This document shows, one piece after another, positions 1 to 8,500 of a stretch of DNA of 64,000 nucleotides. The stretch lies in NCBI RefSeq assembly GCF_010093205.1, contig NZ_PDWN01000013.1:1-64000 (forward strand), given 5' to 3'. Under the pieces are notes generated by a model that saw nothing but the letters and a program-made list of their open reading frames with translations, searched no databases and was not told the origin of the DNA. A program made the translations under genes and the position numbers. The number at the start of each line of letters is the position of its first letter. Position 1 is the stretch's first letter. This DNA comes from Pseudoxanthomonas daejeonensis. GTDB taxonomy: Bacteria; Pseudomonadota; Gammaproteobacteria; Xanthomonadales; Xanthomonadaceae.

Positions 1-59
1 CATCGTACTCCATAGGAGCTCTACCCCATCTCTTGATGCAGCCGTGTCAGCTTGGATAA

Positions 60-206
60 AGCAGACCTGCGTGTGCGCGTGTTCCGCACGCGGGGCGCGG
101 GCGAGGCGCACCCACTCCCCCGCGCCCCCCCCGCTCCCCGCCCCCCCCCCCCCCCCGCCCCGCCGGCAACACCGCACTCAACGAGGCCGACTGGGCCGAG
201 TTCTGA
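60..206 (+). other. Possible orphan C-terminal tail of a methyl-accepting chemotaxis protein
   Basis: The frame ending with TGA at 204-206 reads proline-rich sequence followed by GNTALNEADWAEF. A proline/alanine-rich linker ending in a W-x-x-F pentapeptide (here DWAEF) is typical of the CheR-binding tether of chemoreceptors, and cheR lies just downstream. The same frame is closed by TAA at 57-59. Nothing at 1-120 resembles a chemoreceptor signalling domain in any frame. The receptor is therefore frameshifted, decayed, or cut by a sequence join. The C tracts at 125-132 and 141-156 could cause slippage. What is seen is the motif and the tract; the receptor identity is inference. Confidence 0.35.
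141..156. repeat. 16-C homopolymer
   Basis: An uninterrupted run of sixteen C sits inside a C-rich stretch at about 111-165, which also holds an 8-C run at 125-132. It lies in the proline-rich reading frame just before the putative chemoreceptor tether. A run this long is prone to replication slippage and also to sequencing error. Confidence 0.9.
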
Positions 207-230
207 GGCCGGATCGTGCGACACAGGCGA

Positions 231-260
231 AGCCCCGGTCCAAACCGGGGCTTTGCTCTT
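231..260 (+). terminator. Terminator-like hairpin after the receptor tail
   Basis: AGCCCCGG (231-238) pairs perfectly with CCGGGGCT (245-252) across a 6-nt loop, and a T-rich tail TTGCTCTTTG follows. It begins 24 nt after the TGA at 204-206 and would end transcription of whatever gene ends there. Confidence 0.65.
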
Positions 261-360
261 TGTAGGAGCGGGCATGACCGCGACACCGACGCCGCTGGCA
301 CAGGCGACGACGACGCGGCTCCGATGCCCTCGGTGTCGCGGTCATGCCCGCTCCTACAAA
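259..360. repeat. GTAG-type REP pair in inverted orientation (REPIN-like)
   Basis: Positions 259-289 and 330-360 are perfect 31-nt inverted copies separated by 40 nt. Each arm starts TTTGTAGGAGCGGGCATGAC. A GTAG-headed, GC-rich palindromic unit matches the REP class described in Stenotrophomonas (SMAG) and pseudomonads, which is mobilised in trans by RAYT transposases. I saw no other copy and no RAYT gene in this window. Confidence 0.75.
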
Positions 361-487
361 AAGGCAGCGCACTAGTAGCCGTGCTGCAGCCACACCGCAC
401 GCCCATCAACTTCGGCGGCCTCGCGCCGATATTCAAGGTGACGGGAATCTTCCCGCCCGGCCGTACCGTCCCCCTACCGGACCTCCC

Positions 488-1351
488 ATGAGCGCCACGC
501 ATCTGCCGCACCCCCCAACGGACCAGCGCGAGTTTCCGTTCTCCGATCGCGACTTCCGCCGGGTCTGCCAGATGATCCATGCCCGTGCCGGCATCGCCCT
601 GGCACCGGGCAAGCGCGACATGGTCTACGGGCGCCTTTCAAGACGCCTGCGCGCGCTCGGCATGTCCGACTTCGGCCACTACCTGGACCAGCTCGACGCG
701 CATCCGGATGGCGAGGAATGGCAGGCGTTCACCAACGCGCTGACGACCAACCTGACCGCCTTCTTCCGCGAGCCGCACCACTTCGAGCGCCTGCACGCGC
801 AACTGGCCGAATCGGGCGGCGGCCCGCTCAAGCTCTGGTCCTGCGCCGCCTCCACCGGCGAGGAGCCCTACTCGATCGCGATCACCGCCTGCGAGGCGTT
901 CGGCACCCTCACCCCGCCGGTGCGAATCCTGGCCACGGACATCGATACCCAGGTGCTGGCCACCGCTCAGCGCGGCGTGTATCCGCTCGAGCGCATCTCC
1001 GGGCTGGACGAAGAAACGCGCAGGCGCTACTTCAAGCGCGGCACCGGCCCCAACGAAGGCCGCTGCCGGGTCCATCCTGCGCTGCAGGCCCTGGTCGACT
1101 TCCGCCCGTTGAACCTGCTCGACGCGCGCTACGACGTGGGCGGCCCATTCGCGGCGATCTTCTGCCGCAACGTGATGATCTACTTCGACAAGCCGACCCA
1201 GCGCGACATCCTTTCGCGGCTGGTGACGCAGATGGACACCACGAGCCTGCTCTACACCGGGCACTCGGAGAACTACCTGCACGCGGCCGACCTGATCCAG
1301 CCTTGCGGTCGCACCCTGTACCGGCGCAATCCGTCCGCGGCGCGCGCATGA
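488..1351 (+). CDS. cheR: Chemotaxis protein methyltransferase CheR
   Basis: Cytoplasmic SAM-dependent enzyme that methylates glutamates of chemoreceptors during adaptation. It is 287 aa from the ATG at 488. Longer readings of the frame run back into the REP element and are unlikely. The N-terminal helical CheR domain spans about residues 15-75. Family signatures are [10 protein letters not shown] (86-95), the SAM-binding [12 protein letters not shown] (118-129) and [10 protein letters not shown] (224-233). Length matches the family. Its stop overlaps the cheD start (ATGA at 1348-1351), so the two are translationally coupled. No good Shine-Dalgarno precedes the start. The substrate receptor is probably encoded just upstream or outside the window. 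Confidence 0.96.
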   Translation: MSATHLPHPPTDQREFPFSDRDFRRVCQMIHARAGIALAPGKRDMVYGRLSRRLRALGMSDFGHYLDQLDAHPDGEEWQAFTNALTTNLTAFFREPHHFERLHAQLAESGGGPLKLWSCAASTGEEPYSIAITACEAFGTLTPPVRILATDIDTQVLATAQRGVYPLERISGLDEETRRRYFKRGTGPNEGRCRVHPALQALVDFRPLNLLDARYDVGGPFAAIFCRNVMIYFDKPTQRDILSRLVTQMDTTSLLYTGHSENYLHAADLIQPCGRTLYRRNPSAARA

Positions 1352-1944
1352 GCGGCATCGCGCTTCAGGCCGACACGGTCATGCGCTACAGCGACCCGCA
1401 GTTCAAGGTCCCGGCGGCCAAACTGCTGCCGACGCAGTACCTGGTGGTGGACGACGGCACCGCCCTGGTCACCATCCTGGGTTCGTGCGTGGCCGCGTGC
1501 ATCCGCGACCCGGCGTTGCAACTTGGAGGCATGAACCACTTCCTGCTCCCGGACGGAAATACCGGCGACGGCGCACCGGCGCGCTACGGCAGCTATGCGA
1601 TGGAAATCCTGATCAACGAACTGCTCAAGCGCGGCGCCAGCCGCAAGCGCCTGGAAGCCAAGGTGTTCGGTGGCGCCAACGTACTCAAGGGCTTCACCAG
1701 CAATCCGGTCGGCACCCGCAACGCCGAGTTCGTGCTCGCCTACCTGGACGCCGAGCGCATTCCGGTCGTCGCCGAGGACCTGCGCGGCATCCATCCGCGC
1801 AAGGTCTTCTTCTTCCCGCAGACCGGAAAGGTCATGGTCAACCGCCTGCCGCACGCGCACGGCGTCGAAGTCGCGGCCACCGAAACGGCGGTGCGCACGC
1901 GCCTTTCGCGCACCCCGGTCAGCGGCGGCGTGGAGCTGTTCTGA
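1348..1944 (+). CDS. cheD: Chemoreceptor glutamine deamidase CheD
   Basis: CheD deamidates glutamines on chemoreceptors to glutamate and in some bacteria interacts with CheC. It is 198 aa. The catalytic pair is visible as Cys47 in GSCV and His64 in MNHFLLP, with Thr42 nearby. The motif KVFGGANVL follows in the middle of the protein. It overlaps cheR (ATGA) and cheB (TGATG at 1942-1946), giving a compact cheR-cheD-cheB adaptation operon. No cheC, cheA, cheW or cheY is in the window. Confidence 0.96.
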   Translation: MSGIALQADTVMRYSDPQFKVPAAKLLPTQYLVVDDGTALVTILGSCVAACIRDPALQLGGMNHFLLPDGNTGDGAPARYGSYAMEILINELLKRGASRKRLEAKVFGGANVLKGFTSNPVGTRNAEFVLAYLDAERIPVVAEDLRGIHPRKVFFFPQTGKVMVNRLPHAHGVEVAATETAVRTRLSRTPVSGGVELF

Positions 1945-3023
1945 TGGAGAAGATCAAGGTTCTGGTGGTCGACGATTCGGCGGTCGTCCGGCAGATCCTG
2001 ACCGAACTGCTCGGCAGCGACCCGGGCATCGAGGTGGTCGGAACCGCCGCCGATCCGCTGCTGGCACGCGAGAAGATCAAGCGCCTCAACCCGGACGTGC
2101 TGACCCTGGACGTGGAGATGCCGCGCATGGATGGCCTGGCGTTCCTCGAGAACATCATGCGCCTGCGGCCGATGCCGGTACTGATGGTGTCTTCGCTGAC
2201 CGAGCGCGGCGCCGAGATCACGCTGCAGGCGCTGGCCCTGGGTGCGGTCGACTTCGTCACCAAGCCGAAACTCGACGTGGCGCGCGGCCTGGGCGAATAC
2301 GCCAACGAGATGATCGCCAAGGTCAAGGCCGCCGCGCGTGCGCGCGTGCAGGGACTGGCACGGCCCGCGATGCGGCTGGAGCCCGCTGCCACTGCGCGTC
2401 CGGCCATTCCGACCGCGGCGCGTTTCCGCACCACCGATCGGTTGATCGCGATCGGCGCCTCCGCCGGCGGCACCGAGGCCATCCGCGTCGTGCTCGAACA
2501 GATGCCACCGGATGCGCCGGCGATCGTGCTGACCCAGCACATCCCCGGCGGCTTCAGCCGCGCGTTCGTCGAACGGCTCGACCGCCACTCGCAGATGCTG
2601 GTGCGCGAAGCCAGTGATGGCGAAGCGGTCCTGCCCGGCCACGCCTACCTGCCGCCCGGAGACCGCCACCTGCGGGTGATCCGCGACGGTGCCCGCTGGC
2701 GCTGCCGGATCGACGATGGTCCACCGGTCAACCGGCACCGGCCAGCGGTCGACGTGCTGTTCCGCTCGGTCGCGCAGAGCGCCGGCGCCAATGCCGTGGG
2801 CGCGATCCTCACCGGAATGGGAGACGACGGAGCGCGAGGCCTGCTGGAACTGCGCCAGGCCGGCGCGCCAACCCTGGTCCAGGACGAAGCATCCAGCGTG
2901 GTCTGGGGCATGCCCGGCGCGGCCTTCAAGCTCGGTGCGGCGCAGGAAGTGGTGCCGCTCGATCGCATCGCCGGCCGCCTGCTGGAACTGGCCGGTTCGC
3001 ACGCGCTGGCCGCGACCGGCTGA
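1944..3023 (+). CDS. cheB: Protein-glutamate methylesterase/glutamine deamidase CheB
   Basis: CheB removes methyl groups from chemoreceptors when phosphorylated by CheA, which opposes CheR. It is 359 aa. The receiver domain (about 4-125) has acidic Asp10/Asp11, phospho-acceptor Asp56 in [12 protein letters not shown] and Lys107 in TKP. A proline/alanine linker (about 135-162) leads to the methylesterase domain. There the catalytic triad is Ser173 (GASAGG), His199 (TQHIP) and Asp295 (GMGDDG). It starts inside the cheD stop (TGATG). No convincing terminator follows in the 150 bp before the convergent gene. Confidence 0.97.
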   Translation: MEKIKVLVVDDSAVVRQILTELLGSDPGIEVVGTAADPLLAREKIKRLNPDVLTLDVEMPRMDGLAFLENIMRLRPMPVLMVSSLTERGAEITLQALALGAVDFVTKPKLDVARGLGEYANEMIAKVKAAARARVQGLARPAMRLEPAATARPAIPTAARFRTTDRLIAIGASAGGTEAIRVVLEQMPPDAPAIVLTQHIPGGFSRAFVERLDRHSQMLVREASDGEAVLPGHAYLPPGDRHLRVIRDGARWRCRIDDGPPVNRHRPAVDVLFRSVAQSAGANAVGAILTGMGDDGARGLLELRQAGAPTLVQDEASSVVWGMPGAAFKLGAAQEVVPLDRIAGRLLELAGSHALAATG

Positions 3024-3173
3024 CCGGAACGCACTGCGTTCGGTGCGGCCCGGTTCGGTTCGGTCCGGAATGAACGCGCGGTACGGAACGCGAGCGGCGG
3101 TCCCGTGCTGGCCGGCAATGCTGATGTCATACATGGACCCGGCGTCGAACTGCCTGCGCCGGAGGTCGGCGGC

Positions 3174-4091
3174 TCAGTCCGGGTTGGCCACGCCGTGCGG
3201 GACGTGTCCGGCCGCCACGTGCTGGCGGGCGCTGTCGATGTTGTGCGCCGAATCGTCGAAGAAGATGTCCGCACCGAACGCCGCCAGGAACGGGCCCTTG
3301 GCCCGTCCGCCGAGGAACAGCGCCTCGTCCAGGCGCACGCCCCACTCGCGCAGCGTGCGGATCACGCGCTCATGCGCCGGTGCCGAACGCGCGGTGACCA
3401 GCGCGGTACGGATTGGCGCGTCCTCGCTGGGCGGGAACGCCGCCTGCAGATCGTGCAGGGCCGACAGGAAGCCGCGGAACGGCCCGCCCGGGAGCGCCTC
3501 GCGCGCGCGTTCGTGCTCGTGAAGCCCGAATGCCTCCACGCCCTGTTCGCGCGAGATGCGCTCGCTCTCGTCACCGAAGATCACCGCGTCGCCATCGAAT
3601 GCGATCCGCAACTGGTCGCGCGCCGCATTGGCGGCGCGAGCCGGCAGGATCGTCGCCGCGGCGACCCCGTGCTGCAGCGAGCGCCGCACCGATTCGGGAT
3701 TGGCCGACAGGAACAGGTCGGTGCCGAACGGCGCCACGTAGGGCCAGGTCGGCTCGCCGGCGGTGAACACCGCGCGCACGATGCCCAGGCCGTGGTGCTG
3801 GATCGAGTTGAAGATGCGCAGGCCGGTATCGGCCGAATTGCGCGACAGCAGGATCACCTCGACCTGCGGCGTCCCCGGGGGCAAACGCCGGTTCAGCGCC
3901 AGCAACTTGCGCACCACCGGGAATGCCACGCCCGGCTCGAGCACTTCGTCCTCCAGCTCGCGCTGGTAGCCGGCATAGGCATCCACGCCCTCGCGCTCGT
4001 ACAGCGCGTGGCTTTCCTCCAGGTCGAACAACGCACGCGAGGTCACCGCGATCGTGAGCAGGCGGGGGGCGTTGTCGTCGGGTCTGGCCAT
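3174..4091 (-). CDS. 5'-nucleotidase (PF06189-type)
   Basis: Resembles the cytosolic 5'-nucleotidase family, which hydrolyses nucleoside monophosphates. About 305 aa from the ATG at 4091. An ATG six codons upstream (4109) is also in frame, and neither has a strong ribosome-binding site. Recognisable stretches are VTSRALFDLEESHALY near the N terminus, the central LRIAFDGDAVIFGDESERI with acidic metal/phosphate residues, and the C-terminal FFDDSAHN. No signal peptide, so cytoplasmic. Convergent with cheB across 150 bp in which I see no clear terminator. The family is clear from motif resemblance; the preferred nucleotide cannot be read from sequence. Confidence 0.88.
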   Translation of the reverse strand: MARPDDNAPRLLTIAVTSRALFDLEESHALYEREGVDAYAGYQRELEDEVLEPGVAFPVVRKLLALNRRLPPGTPQVEVILLSRNSADTGLRIFNSIQHHGLGIVRAVFTAGEPTWPYVAPFGTDLFLSANPESVRRSLQHGVAAATILPARAANAARDQLRIAFDGDAVIFGDESERISREQGVEAFGLHEHERAREALPGGPFRGFLSALHDLQAAFPPSEDAPIRTALVTARSAPAHERVIRTLREWGVRLDEALFLGGRAKGPFLAAFGADIFFDDSAHNIDSARQHVAAGHVPHGVANPD

Positions 4092-4139
4092 GCCGGCATT
4101 ATCGACCATGCCGACGCCACGTGCATGGCGCGCAGTGCC

Positions 4140-4622
4140 TCAACCGCCGGGCGAATCGATCCTCACGCGGGCCGGCGCACCGCGCTGGCGATCGCGGGTG
4201 ACCGCACGCACTTCCAGCTCCAGGTGCACGGGCATCTGCTGGCTGGTAGGCACGTCCTGCCAGGTGAACTGGTGCTCGGCCTTCCGTCCGGAGACAGGAG
4301 AGGCCACGGCCACGGCAGGGAGGAGGCCCTCCGGTGCCTGGCCACTGACCAGCCGGTACTCGAACCCGATCTCGTCCAGCGAATAGTCGCTGCCCCGCGG
4401 CCACTTCAACTGGACCGACAGGAAGCCCAGTGCGTCGCAGGTCGCGCCGCCGCCGATGCCACGCGTCAGGCTTGCGATCTCGATCTCTGGCGCCGGGATC
4501 TGCGCGTTGTCGACCAGCGCCGGAGCATCGGCCTGGAAAGGCGTCACGTTGCTGGTGAACATGCACGCAGCGGCCGCTGGCGCCGGCATGGCGCACAGCA
4601 GCATCAGATACAACAACTTCAC
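4140..4622 (-). CDS. Small exported protein of unknown function
   Basis: About 160 aa from a GTG at 4622, chosen because a strong GGGGAGGGG lies just upstream and the protein then begins with a signal peptide (hydrophobic LLYLMLLCAM, then small residues before AAAAC). An earlier in-frame ATG at 4700 would add a hydrophilic segment that spoils the signal. The mature part is rich in beta-type sequence (FGFEYRLV-like alternation around EIGFEYRLVSG, QFTWQDVP, VHLELEVRAVT) and suggests a small beta-sandwich domain. I do not recognise the family. Probably periplasmic, or lipid-anchored if the Cys is used. Confidence 0.7.
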   Translation of the reverse strand: MKLLYLMLLCAMPAPAAAACMFTSNVTPFQADAPALVDNAQIPAPEIEIASLTRGIGGGATCDALGFLSVQLKWPRGSDYSLDEIGFEYRLVSGQAPEGLLPAVAVASPVSGRKAEHQFTWQDVPTSQQMPVHLELEVRAVTRDRQRGAPARVRIDSPGG

Positions 4623-4713
4623 GGGACCCCTCCCCTGCCGTTGAAGCTCGATGACTTCGAGTGGATTCTGGTTGTGACCGGGAAGGCTTACCCACTTCAC
4701 CCGGCGCGCTACG

Positions 4714-5484
4714 TCATACCACGAATTGTTCGCTGAGGATACGTTCCTCGAGGTTGTGCTCGGGATCGAACAGCAGGGTGACCATGCGGTCGGCCGACTC
4801 GCGGATCACCACCTCCACCACGTCGCGCGTCTCGTGCGAGTCGGCGGTCACGCTGACCGGCCGCTTGTACGGATCGAGCACCTCGAAGCGGATCTCGGTA
4901 TCGGCCTTGAGGATGGCGCCGCGCCAGCGTCGTGGCCGGAACGCGGCAATCGGGGTCAGCGCGATGGTGTGCGACCCCAGCGGCAGGATCGGTCCGTGCG
5001 CGGAAAAATTGTAGGCCGTGCTGCCGGCCGGCGTGGCGACCATCACGCCGTCGCAGATCAGCTCGTCCAGGCGGGTCTGGCCGTTGAGACCGATGCGGAT
5101 GTGCGCGGCCTGCCGCGTCTGCCGCAGCAGCGAGACTTCGTTGTAGGCCAGCGAACCGATGCTGGTGCCCGACTCGGTCTGCGCCACCATCTCAAGCGGA
5201 CGCAGCTTGGCGGGCTCGGCCGCGGCGATCCGCTCGAGCAGGTCGTCGGCGTTGAAATGGTTCATCAGGAAACCAACGGTGCCCAGCTTCATTCCATAGA
5301 CCGGCTTGCCCAGCCCGCCGTGCCGGTGGAGCGTCTGCAGCATGAAGCCATCGCCGCCGAGCGCGCAGATCACGTCCGCCTCCTCGGGCGGATGCTGCCC
5401 ATGCCGGGCCACCATCGCCTGCAGCGTCTCCTGCGCGTTGGGCGCCGTACTGGCGAGGAAGGCGATGCGGGGACTGGCACTCAT
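4714..5484 (-). CDS. nadK: NAD kinase
   Basis: Phosphorylates NAD to NADP in the cytoplasm. About 256 aa, shorter than the E. coli enzyme and matching the compact form in xanthomonads. Diagnostic motifs are GGDG (43-46), the NE pair in AYNEVSLLR, and [18 protein letters not shown]. The start is the ATG at 5484 with GGAG at 5491-5494; a GTG one codon upstream is less well placed. It lies downstream of the gdhB hairpin, on the same strand. Confidence 0.95.
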   Translation of the reverse strand: MSASPRIAFLASTAPNAQETLQAMVARHGQHPPEEADVICALGGDGFMLQTLHRHGGLGKPVYGMKLGTVGFLMNHFNADDLLERIAAAEPAKLRPLEMVAQTESGTSIGSLAYNEVSLLRQTRQAAHIRIGLNGQTRLDELICDGVMVATPAGSTAYNFSAHGPILPLGSHTIALTPIAAFRPRRWRGAILKADTEIRFEVLDPYKRPVSVTADSHETRDVVEVVIRESADRMVTLLFDPEHNLEERILSEQFVV

Positions 5485-5540
5485 CACGATCTCCGTCGGG
5501 AGCCGGCAGGATAACCGCTCGCGACAGATCGATGTCCAGC

Positions 5541-5567
5541 AGGGGCGCCGGCGTCATGCCGGCGCCC
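5541..5567 (-). terminator. Strong hairpin at the gdhB 3' end
   Basis: GGGGCGCCGGC (5541-5551) and GCCGGCGCCCC (5557-5567) form a perfect 11-bp stem with a 5-nt loop, just after the gdhB stop. No T tract follows in the minus direction, so it may stabilise the mRNA end or act with another factor rather than as a classical intrinsic terminator. Confidence 0.55.
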
Positions 5568-5577
5568 CGATCGCGGC

Positions 5578-8500
5578 TCAGCCGCGCGAAGCGAGCTGGC
5601 CCAGCTTCTGCACGGCCACCGACAGGGTCGGATAGTCCAGCGTCTTCTGCGCCGACAGCTCCGACAGCATGCCCAGGGTGAAGCGCAGTGCGGCATCGTC
5701 GCGCGACAGCCAGTGACGGACCTTCGCGTCGGCATCGGCACCGGGCTGGGACATCGCCTGGCCCGCCAGCACGCGGTGGTGGGCGGCCAGCTCGTCGCGC
5801 ATCACGCCCCGGGCGACCGCATGCCAGCGACCGTCCACGGCGAGTGCGTCGACCTGCTCGAACAGCCACGGCAGCTGCAGGGCGTCGCCCAGGCGGAAGT
5901 GCACGCGCGAGACATCGACCGGCTTGAGCTTGCGCGCGCGCGCCAGCTCGATGATGTCGAAGGCAGGCTCCAGGTACGGAAGTTCGGACAGCTGCTGGGC
6001 GAGCTTGGGCGGCATGCCCTTGTCACGCCATTCGCGCAGCGCCGCTTCGTACGCAGGCCGCTGGGAATCGGGCAGCACGCCCGACGCTTCGCGGATGTCG
6101 TTGAACGGATCGCGGTAGCGATCCACCGCCTCGGTGATGCTCGGCATCGGCCCGGGGCGGTTGAGCAGCCAGCGTACGAACGAGCGCTGCAGGCTCCAGA
6201 TCACCTGCAGGGCATCGATCTGCGCGGCCTCGGGCAGCTTGCCGTCGAGCGCGTCGATCTGGGTCCAGAGCATCCGCGCATCCAGCGTCTCGCGGCTGAT
6301 GGTGTAGGCCTTGGCCACCTCGGCCGGGCTGCGGCCGGTGTCTTCCTGCATGCGCAGCAGGAAGGTCGCGCCCATCCGGTTGATGGTCGTGTTGGTGACG
6401 GCGGTGGCGATGATCTCGCGCTTGAGGCGGTGCCGCTCCATCTCGTCGGTGTACTTCTTCTGCAAGGGCAGCGGGAAGTAGCGCTGCAGCTCCTTGGACA
6501 GGTACGGATCCTCGGGGATGTCCGAATCCAGCAGCTGCTGGAAGGCGACCAGCTTGGAGTAGGACAGCAGGACCGCCAGTTCCGGCCGGGTCATGCCCTG
6601 CCCGCGCGCCTTGCGTGCGGAAAGCTCCGCATCCGACGGCAGGAACTCGATCTGCCGGTCGAGCAGGCCCTGCGACTCCAGCGTACGGATGAAGTGCTGC
6701 TTGGAACCCAGCCGCTTGACGCTCATCCGCTCCATCAGGCTGATCGCCTGGTTCTGCCGGTAGTTGTCGAACAGCACCAGCCGCGCGACCTCGTCGGTCA
6801 TGGATGCCAGCAGCTTGTTGCGGGCCGGCATGGTCAGCTTCTTCGCACGGACCACGTCGTTGAGCAGGATCTTGATGTTCACCTCGTGGTCGGAGGTGTC
6901 CACGCCGGCGGAGTTGTCGATGAAGTCGGTGTTGAGCAGGACGCCGGCGTGCGCGGCCTCGATCCGGCCCAGCTGGGTCATGCCGAGGTTGCCGCCCTCG
7001 CCCACGATCCGGCAGCGCAGCTGTCCGCCGTTGACGCGCAGTGCATTGTTGGCGCGGTCGCCCACGTCCGAATGCTGCTCGGTGGACGCCTTGACGTAGG
7101 TGCCGATGCCGCCGTTCCAGAGCAGGTCGACCGGCGCCTGCAGGATCGCCGACATCAGTTCGTTGGGCGACATCGACCTGACGCCTTCGTCCAGGCCCAG
7201 CACGGCACGCACCTGCGGGGTGATCTCGATCGACTTGGCACTGCGCGGGTGCACGCCGCCACCCTTGCTGATCAGCTTGGTGTCGTAATCGGCCCAGCTG
7301 GAGCGCGGCAGCGCGAACAGGCGTTCGCGTTCGGCGAACGTGCGCGCGGCATCCGGTTCCGGGTCCAGGAAGATGTGGCGGTGGTCGAACGCGGCGACCA
7401 GGCGGATGTGCCTGGACAGCAGCATGCCGTTGCCGAACACGTCGCCCGACATGTCGCCGATGCCCACGCAGCTGAAGTCCTCGACCTGGCAGTCGCGGCC
7501 CAGGGCGCGGAAATGGCGCTTGACCGACTCCCACGCGCCGCGGGCGGTAATACCCATGCCCTTGTGGTCGTAGCCGACCGAGCCGCCGGAGGCGAAGGCA
7601 TCGCCCATCCAGAAGCCGTGGGCGATGGCCAGGCCATTGGCGATGTCGGAGAACGTCGCCGTGCCCTTGTCCGCGGCGACCACCAGGTACGGATCGTCCT
7701 GGTCGTGGCGGACCACGTCGCGCGGCGGCACGATCCTGCCTTCGACGATGTTGTCGGTGATGTCGAGCAGGCCCTGGATGAACAGCTTGTAGCAGGCGAT
7801 GCCTTCCGCCATCACCGCATCGCGCTCGCCGGACGCCGGCGGCTGCTTGACGAAGAAGCCACCCTTGGCCCCGACCGGCACGATCACCGTGTTCTTGACC
7901 ATCTGTGCCTTGACCAGGCCGAGCACTTCGGTACGGAAGTCCTCGCGACGGTCCGACCAGCGCAGGCCGCCACGCGCCACCGGGCCGAAGCGCAGGTGCA
8001 CGCCTTCCACGCGCGGACCGTAGACGAAGATCTCGCGGTACGGGCGCGGCTTGGGCAGGTCGGGCACCAGCGCCGAGTCGAACTTGAAGCTGATGCAGTG
8101 GCCCGGCTTGCCGTCGGCGCCGGTCTGGAAATAGCTGGTGCGCAAGGTCGCGTCGATCGCGCCGATGAAGCCGCGCAGTATGCGGTCGTCGTCCAGGCTG
8201 GAGACGCGGTCGAGCAGCTTGAGCAGTGCGGCGCGCGTGACGCGCTCCTGGGTGGTGCGATCGGCGCTGCGCGCGTCGACCACTTCCTGCAGCGCCTTGA
8301 TCGCCGGTTCGTCGCCGGCGGCAAGGACGCGCAACTGGTCGACCAGGCGCTGCTGGCCGTCGAGGATCTGCGCGGCCGTTTCATTCCCGGTGGCCGGATG
8401 GAACCGCGCCTCGAACAGCTCGACCAGCAGGCGGGCCAGCAGCGGGTAGCGGCCGAGCGTCTCTTCGACGTAGTTCTGCGAGAACGGCACGCCGGTCTGC

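Noticed and set aside
344-487. Upstream extension of cheR
   Set aside because: It begins inside the REP element and encodes a non-conserved stretch; the CheR family starts near 488.
47-580. Small frames over the C-rich region
   Set aside because: All are proline/arginine/alanine low-complexity readings of the C tract and REP arms, with no ribosome-binding site.
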